A DNA stretch of 64,000 nt from Salmonella enterica subsp. enterica serovar Typhimurium str. LT2 (GCF_000006945.2 NC_003197.2:372001-436000); one strand, 5' to 3'. Counted from the stretch's first letter, positions 16,784 to 26,284 are shown. Notes: generated by a model not told the origin, from the sequence alone. Program-made: numbers and translations.

Positions 16784-17527
16784 ATGAGTCAGAACAATTA
16801 TCTGATTGACAAAAGGGTTATTCTTGATTGTGAACGAATGACGCTTTCCTGCGCCGGAGAGTCGATAACGATATCTGAATCGGAACGCAGTTTGCTTATC
16901 GCTTTTTATGAAGGCCTTTTTAAAAAAGATGATTTAATTAACTATGTCTGGGGGCGCAAAGGTGTCGTGGTCTCTGATGCCAGTTATTATAAATTGATTA
17001 ACCAGCTACGAGGGTCATTTGATAAAATTGGTCTTAAGGGGGCGTCTGTTGTGACTCGCCCTCGCGTGGGTGTTTTACTCTCAGTTTCCATTGAACCGTT
17101 GAGTGATGAGGCGCAAAATACGCCGTTGCCTGCTGTTGCTGAAACAGAAGTATCGACGGTTGAAGTGCGGCACGATGACACTATTATTACCCCAACACCG
17201 GGCGCTGTGAATAAAAAAGATTGGCTCTACTTTTGCCTGGCCGCGCTTCTGATGTTTTTTATGATGTATAAAGTTAAGGGTGAAAATATTGATTACTTTA
17301 CCCTCCAGGGTTCGTATGATGGATACACTTTTTATAGTGTCGGGCATGATAAAACCCATCTGACGGATATCGTTGAAGCGTACTCTGAGATGAGTAATGA
17401 AATACATAAACAAAACGGAAAAATCATTTATTACATTCGTGTGCCTAACACAAATATTTTTGTCCAGTGTCTTAACCAACTTGATATAGCGGAGCCGAAA
17501 TGCATTTCCATAAAAGAACGTTATTAA
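16784..17527 (+). CDS. Membrane-bound winged-helix regulator (ToxR/CadC/MarT-like), copy 2
   Basis: A 247-residue paralogue of the gene at 13604. The N-terminal winged helix has 'YLIDKRVILDCERMTLS', 'SESERSLLIAFYEGLFKKDD' and 'VVTRPRVGVLLSV'. A linker of ~40 residues leads to a TM helix at ~145-164 ('DWLYFCLAALLMFFMMYKV'). The periplasmic end keeps the same Cys pair ('IFVQCLNQ', 'PKCISIKERY'). ATG 16784 follows GGGGCGGA; a GTG at 16748 would extend it by 12 residues. It overlaps its FidL-like partner by 28 bases, exactly as in copy 1. Such proteins bind DNA from the membrane and respond to envelope signals. Confidence 0.87.
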   Translation: MSQNNYLIDKRVILDCERMTLSCAGESITISESERSLLIAFYEGLFKKDDLINYVWGRKGVVVSDASYYKLINQLRGSFDKIGLKGASVVTRPRVGVLLSVSIEPLSDEAQNTPLPAVAETEVSTVEVRHDDTIITPTPGAVNKKDWLYFCLAALLMFFMMYKVKGENIDYFTLQGSYDGYTFYSVGHDKTHLTDIVEAYSEMSNEIHKQNGKIIYYIRVPNTNIFVQCLNQLDIAEPKCISIKERY

Positions 17528-17988
17528 GCGTGGCGACGCTTGGTATGCTGGCTGTTTCAGTCGTACTGATGGTAGTTTGGGTACGAAACAGTAACCATAG
17601 TTCTATTAATACTAATGAATTTTTATGTACGACAAGAACGGTAACGACGATACAGCCTAAAGATATCCATGCCGATGGCAGTCTTGTTCTTGATTTTAAG
17701 ATGAAGAGAATTACGTTTCAATATGAAATAAAAACAAAAGATAACGGTGTAAAAATATTATACCGGGACGTGTATATGAAAAATTTACATCGAACAGCGC
17801 CTGGTGTTTATACGTTCGAAGTATCCCAGGTAAAAGTCTTTGCCACGGATACGGCTGGCGAGCTGTTATCACATTTACGGGTTTTGCATCCGGAAGCGGC
17901 TAATGAGATTCGAATATCTAAAGTGGGTGAGAAAACCTTTTTCTATTCTCTTAATCGGCAGCTTTATAACGTTTGTACCGCGCAGTAG
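17500..17988 (+). CDS. FidL-like membrane protein, intact copy 2
   Basis: A 162-residue protein with an N-terminal TM anchor ('TLLSVATLGMLAVSVVLMVV') and a periplasmic beta-rich domain carrying two cysteines: 'FLCTTRTVTTIQP' and the C-terminal 'LYNVCTAQ'. It resembles FidL, the partner of the ToxR-like regulator MarT. It starts inside the end of the upstream regulator gene, so translation is coupled and the two likely work as a membrane complex comparable to ToxR/ToxS (inference). The first copy of this gene is frameshifted, so this may be the only functional partner. Confidence 0.8.
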   Translation: MHFHKRTLLSVATLGMLAVSVVLMVVWVRNSNHSSINTNEFLCTTRTVTTIQPKDIHADGSLVLDFKMKRITFQYEIKTKDNGVKILYRDVYMKNLHRTAPGVYTFEVSQVKVFATDTAGELLSHLRVLHPEAANEIRISKVGEKTFFYSLNRQLYNVCTAQ

Positions 17989-18388
17989 ATCTGAATGTTG
18001 TCTGAATGCGTCAGAAAGCGAGTTGCGAAATTGCCCTCCGCAAGGGTAAAGGTTAACTCGAACACCAGTTAAAGAGCATAAAAACAATGAGTTATGAATT
18101 TTTTACTCTTCATGGAGGTAACTGATACTCGCTGATAACCTCTCGCAGTCCGCCTGACGGATGCGATGCCAGGATCGGGTCTGAAGCAACCATGAATCCG
18201 CCATTAATAAAAAAGTAAGAACTCTGTAAGACTGATTTCATATCCATTATCGAATATATCAGGTTATATTACCTCCGCAGTTGGCATGACTGGTAATAAG
18301 CGCATTAGGTGCTCTTAATCTAAATGCTATTTGTGTGCCATAAGTTCCGGTACCGCCTTAATTATATATTAAAAATGGAGTGGTTTTA
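17989..18388. other. AT-rich intergenic region upstream of the Ail/OmpX-like gene
   Basis: About 400 bases with no convincing gene. It contains only very short frames and must hold the promoter of the outer membrane protein gene. No repeat or RNA gene is recognised. Confidence 0.4.
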
Positions 18389-18913
18389 ATGAAAAGACGG
18401 TCTTCGTTCCTTGTTTTTTTAGGTTTATTATTAGCGTCACCTTTAGCTTTGGCTAACGATCAGCACACCGTATCGTTTGGTTATGCACAAACTCATCTCA
18501 GTTCATTGAAAAATAGCGATAGCAAAGATCTGCGAGGCTTTAATTTTAAATATCGTTACGAGTTCAATGAGACCTGGGGGATGTTAGGCTCATTCACCGC
18601 GACGCGCAATGAAATGGAGAACTACACCTGGAAAGAGGGGAAATTGCATAAAAATGGTTCCGATTCTGTGGACTATGGTTCTTTGATGTTTGGACCAACA
18701 TATCGTTTTAATGACTATGTGAGCCTGTACGGCAATGCGGGTATAGCGACGATGAAATTTAATAAACACTCAAAAGAAGACTCCTTTGCCTACGGCGCTG
18801 GCGTAATATTTAATCCAGTTAAGAGTATATCTATCGATGCATCATGGGAAGCCAGTCGTTTCTTCGCTGTGGATACCAATACATTTGGTGTCAGCGTAGG
18901 TTATCGCTTCTGA
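18389..18913 (+). CDS. Ail/OmpX/PagC-family outer membrane protein
   Basis: A 174-residue protein. The signal peptide ends 'LASPLALA', then an eight-stranded beta-barrel pattern: 'HTVSFGYAQTHLSS', 'LRGFNFKYRYEFNETWGMLGS', 'DYGSLMFGPTYRFNDYVSLY' and the terminal strand 'FGVSVGYRF' ending in Phe as outer membrane barrels do. Relatives are linked to adhesion, invasion and serum resistance. ATG 18389 has GGAG upstream. It lies downstream of the second regulator pair in the same direction, so control by that pair is possible. Confidence 0.9.
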   Translation: MKRRSSFLVFLGLLLASPLALANDQHTVSFGYAQTHLSSLKNSDSKDLRGFNFKYRYEFNETWGMLGSFTATRNEMENYTWKEGKLHKNGSDSVDYGSLMFGPTYRFNDYVSLYGNAGIATMKFNKHSKEDSFAYGAGVIFNPVKSISIDASWEASRFFAVDTNTFGVSVGYRF

Positions 18914-19056
18914 TATTAAAAGTATAAGCGTTACGTTTATGGCAAGGAATTAAAAATAATATGGCGCTGCTACAGAATAGGGATGGTTATGAGCGCTCAG
19001 GTAATCTTAAGAGGAAGATAAAACACTCACCGTAGCGTTATTCTATTGATGAAATT

Positions 19057-19698
19057 ATGATAAATTCACTATCGGAACAACTTCCGTTAAAAACGATAGG
19101 TATAGTTTTAACGGATGATTATTATACTTATTTAGGCATCGCTTCACTCTTTGAGGATGGGAAGTGCTTTATGTTCCCACTCAATGGAGAATATAATTCG
19201 TGTCAGATATCAGCTAGCGAAGATATCATAATTATTATTGATGGACGAGTTTTGATTCAGGGGGTCTGGAAAGGTTTTAAGGCGCTCATGCAGCATTATC
19301 CACATGCTCGTCGAATCTGGCTCACGCGCAGAGATATTGGAAAACTTTATCCACATGGCTGCGATAGAGATCCTGATATCGATCCCGATTTGGCAAAGCC
19401 TGTTTTTATTGAGCATTTCATTAAATACGCTTGTGCAAACGATGTAGCGGTCGGTGAAATTGCGCCGTTGACAAAAAAGGAGGAGGAGTTGTTATGGCAC
19501 TTTTTATATAAAAAGTCGATGAGTCAGATCGCCAGTAGCTATGGCATGAGTCGTAAGACTTTGTACATTCATAGATTGCGTATCTGTCGTAAATATGGCT
19601 TCAAACGCTTTTTTCATTTGCTATTTATTTACCAAAGAAGTCGCCATATCTTCGCATCTAAAATTTGCCGTGTAGACAAAAACGCCGATCAGGCTTGA
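19057..19698 (+). CDS. LuxR-type helix-turn-helix transcriptional regulator
   Basis: A 213-residue protein with a C-terminal LuxR-type HTH at about 135-190: 'LTKKEEELLWHFLYKKSMSQ' followed by 'IASSYGMSRKTLYIHRLRIC'. The N-terminal ~120 residues look like a degenerate receiver-like domain ('GIVLTDDYYTYLGIASLFED', 'IIIIDGRVLIQG') and I do not see a complete phosphorylation pocket. This layout is common in enterobacterial fimbrial and surface regulators. The ribosome site is weak. A 74-codon gene follows after 10 bases. Confidence 0.85.
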   Translation: MINSLSEQLPLKTIGIVLTDDYYTYLGIASLFEDGKCFMFPLNGEYNSCQISASEDIIIIIDGRVLIQGVWKGFKALMQHYPHARRIWLTRRDIGKLYPHGCDRDPDIDPDLAKPVFIEHFIKYACANDVAVGEIAPLTKKEEELLWHFLYKKSMSQIASSYGMSRKTLYIHRLRICRKYGFKRFFHLLFIYQRSRHIFASKICRVDKNADQA

Positions 19699-19708
19699 AG
19701 CAAACAAG

Positions 19709-19933
19709 ATGAAAAAGTTAACGATGAGAGAGTGTGAAAGCATCAATCCTACTATGCTGCTTGCCATTAAGATACTTATCTCGGCGCTTGACGAAAAAAC
19801 AAAAATAAGACTCAGAGAGCATATTGAAAAAACTGAACAAGAAATAGCCTCAAGCATACATGATAGCATCATGACAGAGACTTTTCTTCAGCAAATGAAA
19901 GACATTCGTTACATCTTAAATATAGTTCCTTGA
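19709..19933 (+). CDS. Small protein of unknown function, downstream of the LuxR-type gene
   Basis: A 74-residue, charged, mostly helical protein ('LDEKTKIRLREHIEKTEQEI') without signal peptide or membrane segment. It begins 10 bases after the LuxR-type regulator gene and is probably co-transcribed. I do not recognise its family. Its size and pairing suggest a modulator of the regulator, but nothing in the sequence proves this. Confidence 0.6.
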   Translation: MKKLTMRECESINPTMLLAIKILISALDEKTKIRLREHIEKTEQEIASSIHDSIMTETFLQQMKDIRYILNIVP

Positions 19934-19990
19934 CGGCGTTCAGAAGCAAGAACGCGTTATTATTTAATGATTAATAGACCAGGTATTAGT

Positions 19991-20350
19991 ATGAAAAAGA
20001 TCTTAGTATGTTTCGTCGGCTTGGCTTTAACCGCATGTAGCGCTAATTCGTTGAATTATGGCGCTGAACAGGTACGGGTGATGACCAGCGAGCCAGGTAA
20101 GGAATGCAGCTACTTAGGGGATATCACGGGCAGCCAGGGGAATTTCTTTACCGGTGGCTGGACTTCCAACAGTAACCTGGAAACGGGTGCCCGTAACGAT
20201 CTGAAAAACAAAGCTTATAAAATGGGCGGCAATACGGTAGTCCTGTTAACCCAGCGTGCAGGCCAGACAGGAAGTTCATGGCACGGTTCGGGCTCAAGCA
20301 AACAAACGAATGTCACGTTAAGCGGGAACGTTTATCGTTGCCCTCGTTAA
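19991..20350 (+). CDS. Small outer-membrane-type lipoprotein (DUF4156-like)
   Basis: A 119-residue lipoprotein precursor. 'MKKILVCFVGLALTACSAN' is a typical signal with lipobox LTAC and acylated Cys16. The +2 residue is Ser, which favours outer membrane sorting. The mature domain contains 'LGDITGSQGNFF', 'DLKNKAYKMGGNTVVLL' and a final Cys, a pattern I associate with DUF4156-type lipoproteins. ATG 19991 is preferred to an upstream in-frame ATG at 19967. It ends just before a hairpin shared with the convergent gesC. Confidence 0.8.
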   Translation: MKKILVCFVGLALTACSANSLNYGAEQVRVMTSEPGKECSYLGDITGSQGNFFTGGWTSNSNLETGARNDLKNKAYKMGGNTVVLLTQRAGQTGSSWHGSGSSKQTNVTLSGNVYRCPR

Positions 20351-20379
20351 CCTTATTTTGCAGGTAATATATGCCTGTT

Positions 20380-20413
20380 TAGCGCGCGCGCCGCACTGGC
20401 GACGCGGGCGCTA
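20380..20413. terminator. GC-rich hairpin between the lipoprotein gene and gesC
   Basis: TAGCGC pairs with GCGCTA, and inner CGCG and CGC blocks also pair, with two mismatched positions and loop ACTG. It is followed by TTT on the plus strand. It lies between convergent genes, so it probably terminates transcription from the plus strand and possibly both. Confidence 0.55.
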
Positions 20414-20419
20414 TTTGGG

Positions 20420-21877
20420 CTAACCTTGCTTTTTCTCACTGTATTCCCGCCAACCGCCGCCTAATGCTTTATACAGGTTAATGATATTTAACTGTTGCAT
20501 GAGACGTGTGCGTACCAGGCGCTGTTGTGCGCCATAAAGCATACGATGGGTATCAAGCAGCGTAAGGTAGTCATCGACGCCTTCCTGAAAACGGAGTCCG
20601 GCCAGCTCATAGGCGATTTGACTGGCTTCAACCGCGCGTTGTTCTGATTGCACCTGGTCATTCAGCGTACGCTGTCCCGCCAGACCATCCGCCACGTCGC
20701 GAAAGGCTTGCTGAATAACGTTTTCATACCTGGCGATTTCAATCTGTTTTTGGACATGCGCCCTATCCAGGTCAGCGCGTAATGCGCCGCCGTGAAAGAG
20801 AGGCAAGGTGATTTGCGGTAGAAAACGCCAGCTTCCCGATCCCGGTTCAAAGAGTCCGCTAAGAGACGCGCTGGCCGTTCCCGCCGAGCCTGTCAGGCTG
20901 ATGGTCGGGAAGAAGGCGGCGCGCGCTGCGCCTATCCGGGCGTTTGCGCCGCGCAGCCTGTACTCGGCGGCGCGAATATCCGGGCGGCGTACCAGCAGAT
21001 CTGACGGTAATCCGCCTGGCAGTGTGGTCGGGATCGCGCCTTCTGTAAGCGTGACCGCTTCGTTTAGTCGACGCGACAGTTCAGGCGTGAGCGGCTGGCC
21101 CAACAGCAATTCCAGCGCGTTACGATCCCGCGCCAACTGTCGCGTATACGCCGCGCGATTGATTTCGGCAGAACGCAGCGCGATCTCCGCCATACGCAGA
21201 TCGAGCTGTGTGGCGTTACCTGTCCGGGCAAGCTGGGTCGTCAATGTGTATGAACTTTTTTGCGCGGCCAGCGTATCCTCGGTTAAGCGCAGCAGCTCCC
21301 GGTCAGCCCGTAGCGTCAGCCAGGCGCTGGCGACTTCGGAAACCAGGCTCATTCGCGCCGCAATGTACGTCTCATCAAGCGCCATATAGGCGGCTAATGC
21401 CTGGTCGCTAAGGCTTCGCACTCGCCCCCAGAGATCCAGTTCCCAGGCCGTCGTCGCCCCAGCCGCCTCGTAGCGTCGGTTAATCTCAGACTCGTCCATG
21501 ACGCTGAGATCGGCGGGAGTGCGACTGGCGTCCATGGCGGTGGCGATGCCGAGCGTCGGCAGCATCTCCGCGCGCTGAATGCGGTATAACGCCCGGGCGG
21601 CTTCAACATTGAGCCCTGCCTTGCGTAAATCCCGATTATTGCGTAACGCGATCGCAATCAGTTCCTGTAGAAGCGGATCGTGGAAGAAATCACGCCAGCC
21701 AATGTCAGCGGCATCCGGCGCGCCAGAAACGGTTGACGTTGCGTAGGGATAGACCATCGCAGTCGGCGATGCGGGGCGTTCGTGCTTCGGCGCCATCGTA
21801 CAGCCAGCAAGCGTGGTGACGAAAGCAAGCGTCGCCAGCGTGGCGGTCTGCCGATAGCCTGTAAAAGTGATCTTCAT
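20420..21877 (-). CDS. gesC: RND efflux outer membrane lipoprotein (GesC/MdsC)
   Basis: A 485-residue TolC-like outer membrane factor of the NodT type. The signal sequence ends in lipobox TLAGC (Cys26). Two repeats of long coiled-coil helices and beta-strands follow, with the typical 'LPGGLPSDLLVRRPDIRAAE' and 'ARAAFFPTISLTGSAG'. ATG 21877 is preferred: a longer frame would overlap gesB, while this start leaves a 16-base gap. It forms the exit duct of the GesABC pump, which is known in Salmonella to export gold and several drugs and to be induced by GolS. Confidence 0.92.
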   Translation of the reverse strand: MKITFTGYRQTATLATLAFVTTLAGCTMAPKHERPASPTAMVYPYATSTVSGAPDAADIGWRDFFHDPLLQELIAIALRNNRDLRKAGLNVEAARALYRIQRAEMLPTLGIATAMDASRTPADLSVMDESEINRRYEAAGATTAWELDLWGRVRSLSDQALAAYMALDETYIAARMSLVSEVASAWLTLRADRELLRLTEDTLAAQKSSYTLTTQLARTGNATQLDLRMAEIALRSAEINRAAYTRQLARDRNALELLLGQPLTPELSRRLNEAVTLTEGAIPTTLPGGLPSDLLVRRPDIRAAEYRLRGANARIGAARAAFFPTISLTGSAGTASASLSGLFEPGSGSWRFLPQITLPLFHGGALRADLDRAHVQKQIEIARYENVIQQAFRDVADGLAGQRTLNDQVQSEQRAVEASQIAYELAGLRFQEGVDDYLTLLDTHRMLYGAQQRLVRTRLMQQLNIINLYKALGGGWREYSEKKQG

Positions 21878-21893
21878 TATGCCATTCCCATCA

Positions 21894-24800
21894 TTATGCT
21901 TGCTGATCATGCGAATCAACGCGGTTCTCACGCTTTAATGCCATCCTGCGAACCACCACGTAAAATACAGGCGTCAATAACAGGCCGAAGAGCGTGACGC
22001 CCAACATGCCGGCAAACACGGCGATGCCCATCGCATGTCGCATTTCCGCGCCGGCACCCGTCGCGAGTACCAGTGGTACTACACCTGCGATAAAGGCGAA
22101 TGAGGTCATCAGGATAGGACGCAGACGCAGGCGGGACGCTTCCAGTACGGCGGTCAGCGGGTCTGCGCCGTCGTGTTCTTTGGCGCGGGCAAACTCGACA
22201 ATCAAAATGGCGTTCTTGGCCGCCAGGCCGACCAGCACCACGAAACCAATCTGCGTAAAGATATTGTTATCTCCGCCAGATACCCACACGCCGACAATGG
22301 CTGAGAGTAATGACATAGGCGCAATAAGCAGGACGGCGAAGGGCAGCGACCAACTGTTGTACTGCGCCGCCAGGATCAGGAAGGCCAGCAGCACCGCCAG
22401 CGCAAAGATAGCAAGCGCAGAGTTGCCGGCCTGTTTTTCCTGATAAACCAGATCGGTCCATTCGAAGACCATCCCTTCCGGTAACGTTTCACGCACGATC
22501 TTTTCAATCGCGTCCGTCGCCTGTCCGGAGGAGAAGCCCGGAGCCGGTCCACCGCTAATATCTACCGAGGGGAAGCCGTTGTAATGGATGATTCTGTCCG
22601 GCCCCGACTGGCGCATAATCGTGACGAAAGCGCTAAGCGGGATCATCTCGCCCTTCGCATTGCGGACTTTAAGCAGGCCGATATCCTCTTGCTGCATACG
22701 GAATGGCGCATCGGCCTGCGCCATCACCCGCCAGGCACGGCCAAATCGGTTGAAATCGTTGACGTAAAGCGAGCCGAGGTTAATTTGCAACGTTTCAAAG
22801 ATGTCGGTGAGCGATACCCCCATTGATTTCGCCTTTACCCGGTCGATATCCACCTGTAATTGCGGGGCGTTTGTCTGGAAACTGGCCAGCATATTGGCCA
22901 GTTCGGGCGTCTGCATCGCCTTAGACATAATCTCGCTTTGCACCTTTGTCATCGCTTCAAATCCCAGTTCCGCACGATCTTCAATCTGCAATTTAAAGCC
23001 GCCCGTCGCGCCAAGCCCTGGAACCGGCGGTGGCGGGAAGATGCCAATAAATCCGTCGGGAATGTGGCTAAATTTGTGCATTAGCTTTCCGGCGATAGCG
23101 TTAGCGGAAAGCGAAGGATCTTCACGCTCGTCAAAGGGTTTCAGCATGGCGAACATCAGCGCCGAATTTGGCACATTTACCGGGCCGTTAACCGACAGAC
23201 CGGGGAAGACGACGACGCTTTCAACGCCGGGTTCCGCCAGCGCGATAGCGGACATCTGTTTCACGACCGCCTCTGTGCGATCCAACGATGCGCCGCTTGG
23301 GAGCTGGGCGATGCCGACGAGATAGTATTTATCCTGCGCAGGCACAAACCCGTTCGGCACCTGATGGAAGCCAAGCCAGGTCAGCCCCACAAAGCCAGCA
23401 TAGAGCACCATCACAATGACGCTGCCGCGCACGGCCCGACGGACGGCGCTAACATAGCGGTTCGACGCGCTGTCGAAGAAACGGTTAAAGCGATGGAAAA
23501 AACCGCCAGTGACCGTGCCCATCAACCGCGTTAGCCAGTCAGCCTTCGCAGTATCGTGGTGCGGTCTTAGCAAAATGGCAGCCAGCGCAGGGGAGAGCGT
23601 CAGCGAGTTAATGGCCGAAAGGATGGTCGAAATAGCGATGGTCAACGCGAACTGACGATAAAACTCACCCTGCAGGCCCGCCAGGAATGCGGAAGGGATA
23701 AAGACCGCCGTTAGCACCGAGGTAATAGAAAGAATGGGACCAGTGACTTCATCCATCGCCTTCTTTGCCGCCTCTCCGGGACTTTTGCCCTGCGAGATAT
23801 GCCGTTCCACGTTTTCGACCACAACGATGGCGTCATCGACAACGATACCTATCGACAGGACCAAACCAAACAGCGAAAGCGTATTCAGCGAAAAGCCAAA
23901 CAGGTGCATCAAGGCAAAGGTGCCGACCAGCGAAACGGGAACCGCCACCAGAGGAATAATGGACGCCCGCCAGGTTTGCAGGAACATCACCACGACAAGG
24001 ACGACCAGCACGAGGGCTTCCAGCAACGTAATCGCCACCGATTGTAGCGATGCGCGCACGAAGACCGTAGGATCATAGGCAATCCGGTATTCGATATCCT
24101 GCGGGAAGTTTTGCTGCAACTCATCCATTTTGCCGCGAATCGCGTTAGAAACGTCAATCGCATTGGCGCCCGGACTTTGAATAATCTGTAACGCTGGCGC
24201 CGCTTCGCCATTCAGTAAACTGCGCAGCGTATAGGCATCTGCGCCCAGCGTGACGCGGGCGACATCACGCAGACGCGTCACCTCGCCGTCAGCGCCGATT
24301 TTTACCACAATCTCGCCGAACTGTTCTTCGCTGGTCAGGCGGCCCAGCGTGTTTACCGTCATCTGAAAAGCGGCGGAGGCCTCCGGCTGTTGCCCGACGG
24401 AACCGGCGGCGACCTGTACGTTTTGTTCCCGCAACGCCGTAACGATATCACTGGCGGTAAGACCGCGGTTGGCGATTTTCGCCGGGTCCAGCCAGACGCG
24501 CATGGCGTACTCGCCCGCGCCCCAGACGAGAACATCGCCGACGCCGGGTAAACGGGCCAGTTCGTCGCGAACCTGCCGGATGGCGAAGTTAGACAGGTAA
24601 AGCGAGTCATAGCGTTTTTGCGGCGAGACAAGATGAACCACCATCAACATATCGGGGGACGTTTTCTCCGTTACAACGCCAATTCGCTGGACTTCTTCGG
24701 GCAGGCGAGGCAGCGCGCGGGATACCCGGTTTTGCACCTGAATTTGCGCCATATCAGGATCGGTTCCCTGTTCGAAGGCGATAGAGATAACCATGCGACC

Positions 24801-25061
24801 ATCAATGGCCATCTGGGTATTCATATACAACATGCCGTCAACGCCGTTGATCACCTGTTCCAGCGGCGCGGCTACCGTATCGGCAATCACTTGCGGGTTA
24901 GCGCCGGGGTAGCTGGCGCTAACCTGTACCGTGGGCGGCGTAACGGCCGGATATTCACTCAGCGGCAGTTTTAAAAAGGCGATAGCGCCAGCCAGCAGCA
25001 TTAACAGCGACAGGACGATGGCGAAGATGGGGCGTGCAATGAAAAAGTGGGTGAATTTCAT
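21894..25061 (-). CDS. gesB: RND efflux inner membrane pump (GesB/MdsB)
   Basis: A 1055-residue HAE1-type resistance-nodulation-division transporter. It starts 'MKFTHFFIARPIFAIVLSLL', has 12 TM helices with two large periplasmic loops, and carries the proton-relay Asp pair in TM4 ('IGIVVDDAIVVVENVERH'). It works as a proton-driven antiporter with GesA and GesC. The start overlaps the gesA stop by four bases. Length is normal for the AcrB family. Confidence 0.95.
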   Translation of the reverse strand: MKFTHFFIARPIFAIVLSLLMLLAGAIAFLKLPLSEYPAVTPPTVQVSASYPGANPQVIADTVAAPLEQVINGVDGMLYMNTQMAIDGRMVISIAFEQGTDPDMAQIQVQNRVSRALPRLPEEVQRIGVVTEKTSPDMLMVVHLVSPQKRYDSLYLSNFAIRQVRDELARLPGVGDVLVWGAGEYAMRVWLDPAKIANRGLTASDIVTALREQNVQVAAGSVGQQPEASAAFQMTVNTLGRLTSEEQFGEIVVKIGADGEVTRLRDVARVTLGADAYTLRSLLNGEAAPALQIIQSPGANAIDVSNAIRGKMDELQQNFPQDIEYRIAYDPTVFVRASLQSVAITLLEALVLVVLVVVMFLQTWRASIIPLVAVPVSLVGTFALMHLFGFSLNTLSLFGLVLSIGIVVDDAIVVVENVERHISQGKSPGEAAKKAMDEVTGPILSITSVLTAVFIPSAFLAGLQGEFYRQFALTIAISTILSAINSLTLSPALAAILLRPHHDTAKADWLTRLMGTVTGGFFHRFNRFFDSASNRYVSAVRRAVRGSVIVMVLYAGFVGLTWLGFHQVPNGFVPAQDKYYLVGIAQLPSGASLDRTEAVVKQMSAIALAEPGVESVVVFPGLSVNGPVNVPNSALMFAMLKPFDEREDPSLSANAIAGKLMHKFSHIPDGFIGIFPPPPVPGLGATGGFKLQIEDRAELGFEAMTKVQSEIMSKAMQTPELANMLASFQTNAPQLQVDIDRVKAKSMGVSLTDIFETLQINLGSLYVNDFNRFGRAWRVMAQADAPFRMQQEDIGLLKVRNAKGEMIPLSAFVTIMRQSGPDRIIHYNGFPSVDISGGPAPGFSSGQATDAIEKIVRETLPEGMVFEWTDLVYQEKQAGNSALAIFALAVLLAFLILAAQYNSWSLPFAVLLIAPMSLLSAIVGVWVSGGDNNIFTQIGFVVLVGLAAKNAILIVEFARAKEHDGADPLTAVLEASRLRLRPILMTSFAFIAGVVPLVLATGAGAEMRHAMGIAVFAGMLGVTLFGLLLTPVFYVVVRRMALKRENRVDSHDQQA

Positions 25062-26284
25062 TGGCGCACCGCCTTCGGCGCACTGTCGCCGTCCGCTTTA
25101 GTCAATGTCGCGGTCTGTTTGTCGGTCACATTCTGCCGCATCGGCACCAGACGTGGCGCAACGGTCATGCCAGGACGCACCAGCCCCTTGAGGATGATTT
25201 TTTCTCCCGGCAGTACTCCCTGTGTAACGACGCGGAATCCATCGACCATTTGTCCCAACTCAACCGGACGATACTCCACCTGATTCTCCTTGCCGACGAT
25301 CAGCACATAGTTTTTGCCCTGATCGGCGCTCACCGCCAGATCGTCAATCAGCACGGTTTCCCGCGGCTCGCCGATGGGCAAACTGATTCGGGCAAACAGG
25401 CCGGGAGAAAGCATTCCGTCGGGGTCAGGAATCACGGCGCGTGCCCGGATAGTGCCGGTGCTGCGGTTCATCTGATTGCCCATAAAGTCGAGTACGCCCT
25501 GATAAGGCAGCCCGTTATCGGTGGTTAACCCCATGTTGACTACCGGTGGATTTTTGTCGGAGCGGGTATGCCGTAACGCCTTCAGCCAGGTGGCTTCGTC
25601 AATATCGAAATACACATACATGGGATTGTGAGACACGATAGTCGTCAGAAGCGTGGCGTTACCCGCTACGCCGCCGCTGACCAGATTGCCCCGGGTCACC
25701 AGTATGCGGTCAACGCGTCCGGCAATGGGCGCGGTAATACGGGTCCAGGAGAGTTCAAGGCGCGCTGCGGCGACGGCGGCTTTGGCCGATTGCATCTGCG
25801 CCTGTCGCGCATTACGCGTGGCGGTGACATCGTCAGCGTTTTTACGTGATACGGCGCCGCTGGCGACCAGTCGTTGAATGCGATCGAAATCCGCCTGCGC
25901 CTGGCGGGCCAGTACTTCAGCCTGACGTAATTGCGCGACGGCGGTGTCGAGGGCGACCTCGAACGGGCGCGGATCGATCTGGAACAGCAGTTGTCCGCGG
26001 CTTACCAGACGTCCTTCCGGAACGCTGATGGCGTCAAGGGTTCCTCCCACGCGCGAACGCAGCTCCACGGTTTCCGGCGCGGCCAGAAAACCGGTGAATT
26101 CCGCCGTAGGCGCGAGTGTACGGCTAAGGGCTTTAGCAACCGGTACCGACGGTGGAGGCGGCGCGCTGGCCGGGGGGCCGACGGCGTTGTCTTTATCCCA
26201 TAGTGCTTCGCCGGCCATGTAAATCACGCCCCCGATGGCGGCGATGACGCCGGCTATCAACATAATTTTGAATGTTCTACGCAT
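25058..26284 (-). CDS. gesA: RND efflux periplasmic adaptor (GesA/MdsA)
   Basis: A 408-residue membrane fusion protein. An N-terminal anchor ('IMLIAGVIAAIGGVIYMAG') is followed by the lipoyl, coiled-coil hairpin ('RQAEVLARQAQADFDRIQRL') and beta-barrel domains ('ITAPIAGRVDRILVTRGNLV'). It links the pump GesB to GesC. It is the first gene of the minus-strand operon. Upstream is a MerR-type promoter with a GolS-like operator (26349-26380), divergent from golT. Confidence 0.94.
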   Translation of the reverse strand: MRRTFKIMLIAGVIAAIGGVIYMAGEALWDKDNAVGPPASAPPPPSVPVAKALSRTLAPTAEFTGFLAAPETVELRSRVGGTLDAISVPEGRLVSRGQLLFQIDPRPFEVALDTAVAQLRQAEVLARQAQADFDRIQRLVASGAVSRKNADDVTATRNARQAQMQSAKAAVAAARLELSWTRITAPIAGRVDRILVTRGNLVSGGVAGNATLLTTIVSHNPMYVYFDIDEATWLKALRHTRSDKNPPVVNMGLTTDNGLPYQGVLDFMGNQMNRSTGTIRARAVIPDPDGMLSPGLFARISLPIGEPRETVLIDDLAVSADQGKNYVLIVGKENQVEYRPVELGQMVDGFRVVTQGVLPGEKIILKGLVRPGMTVAPRLVPMRQNVTDKQTATLTKADGDSAPKAVRQ

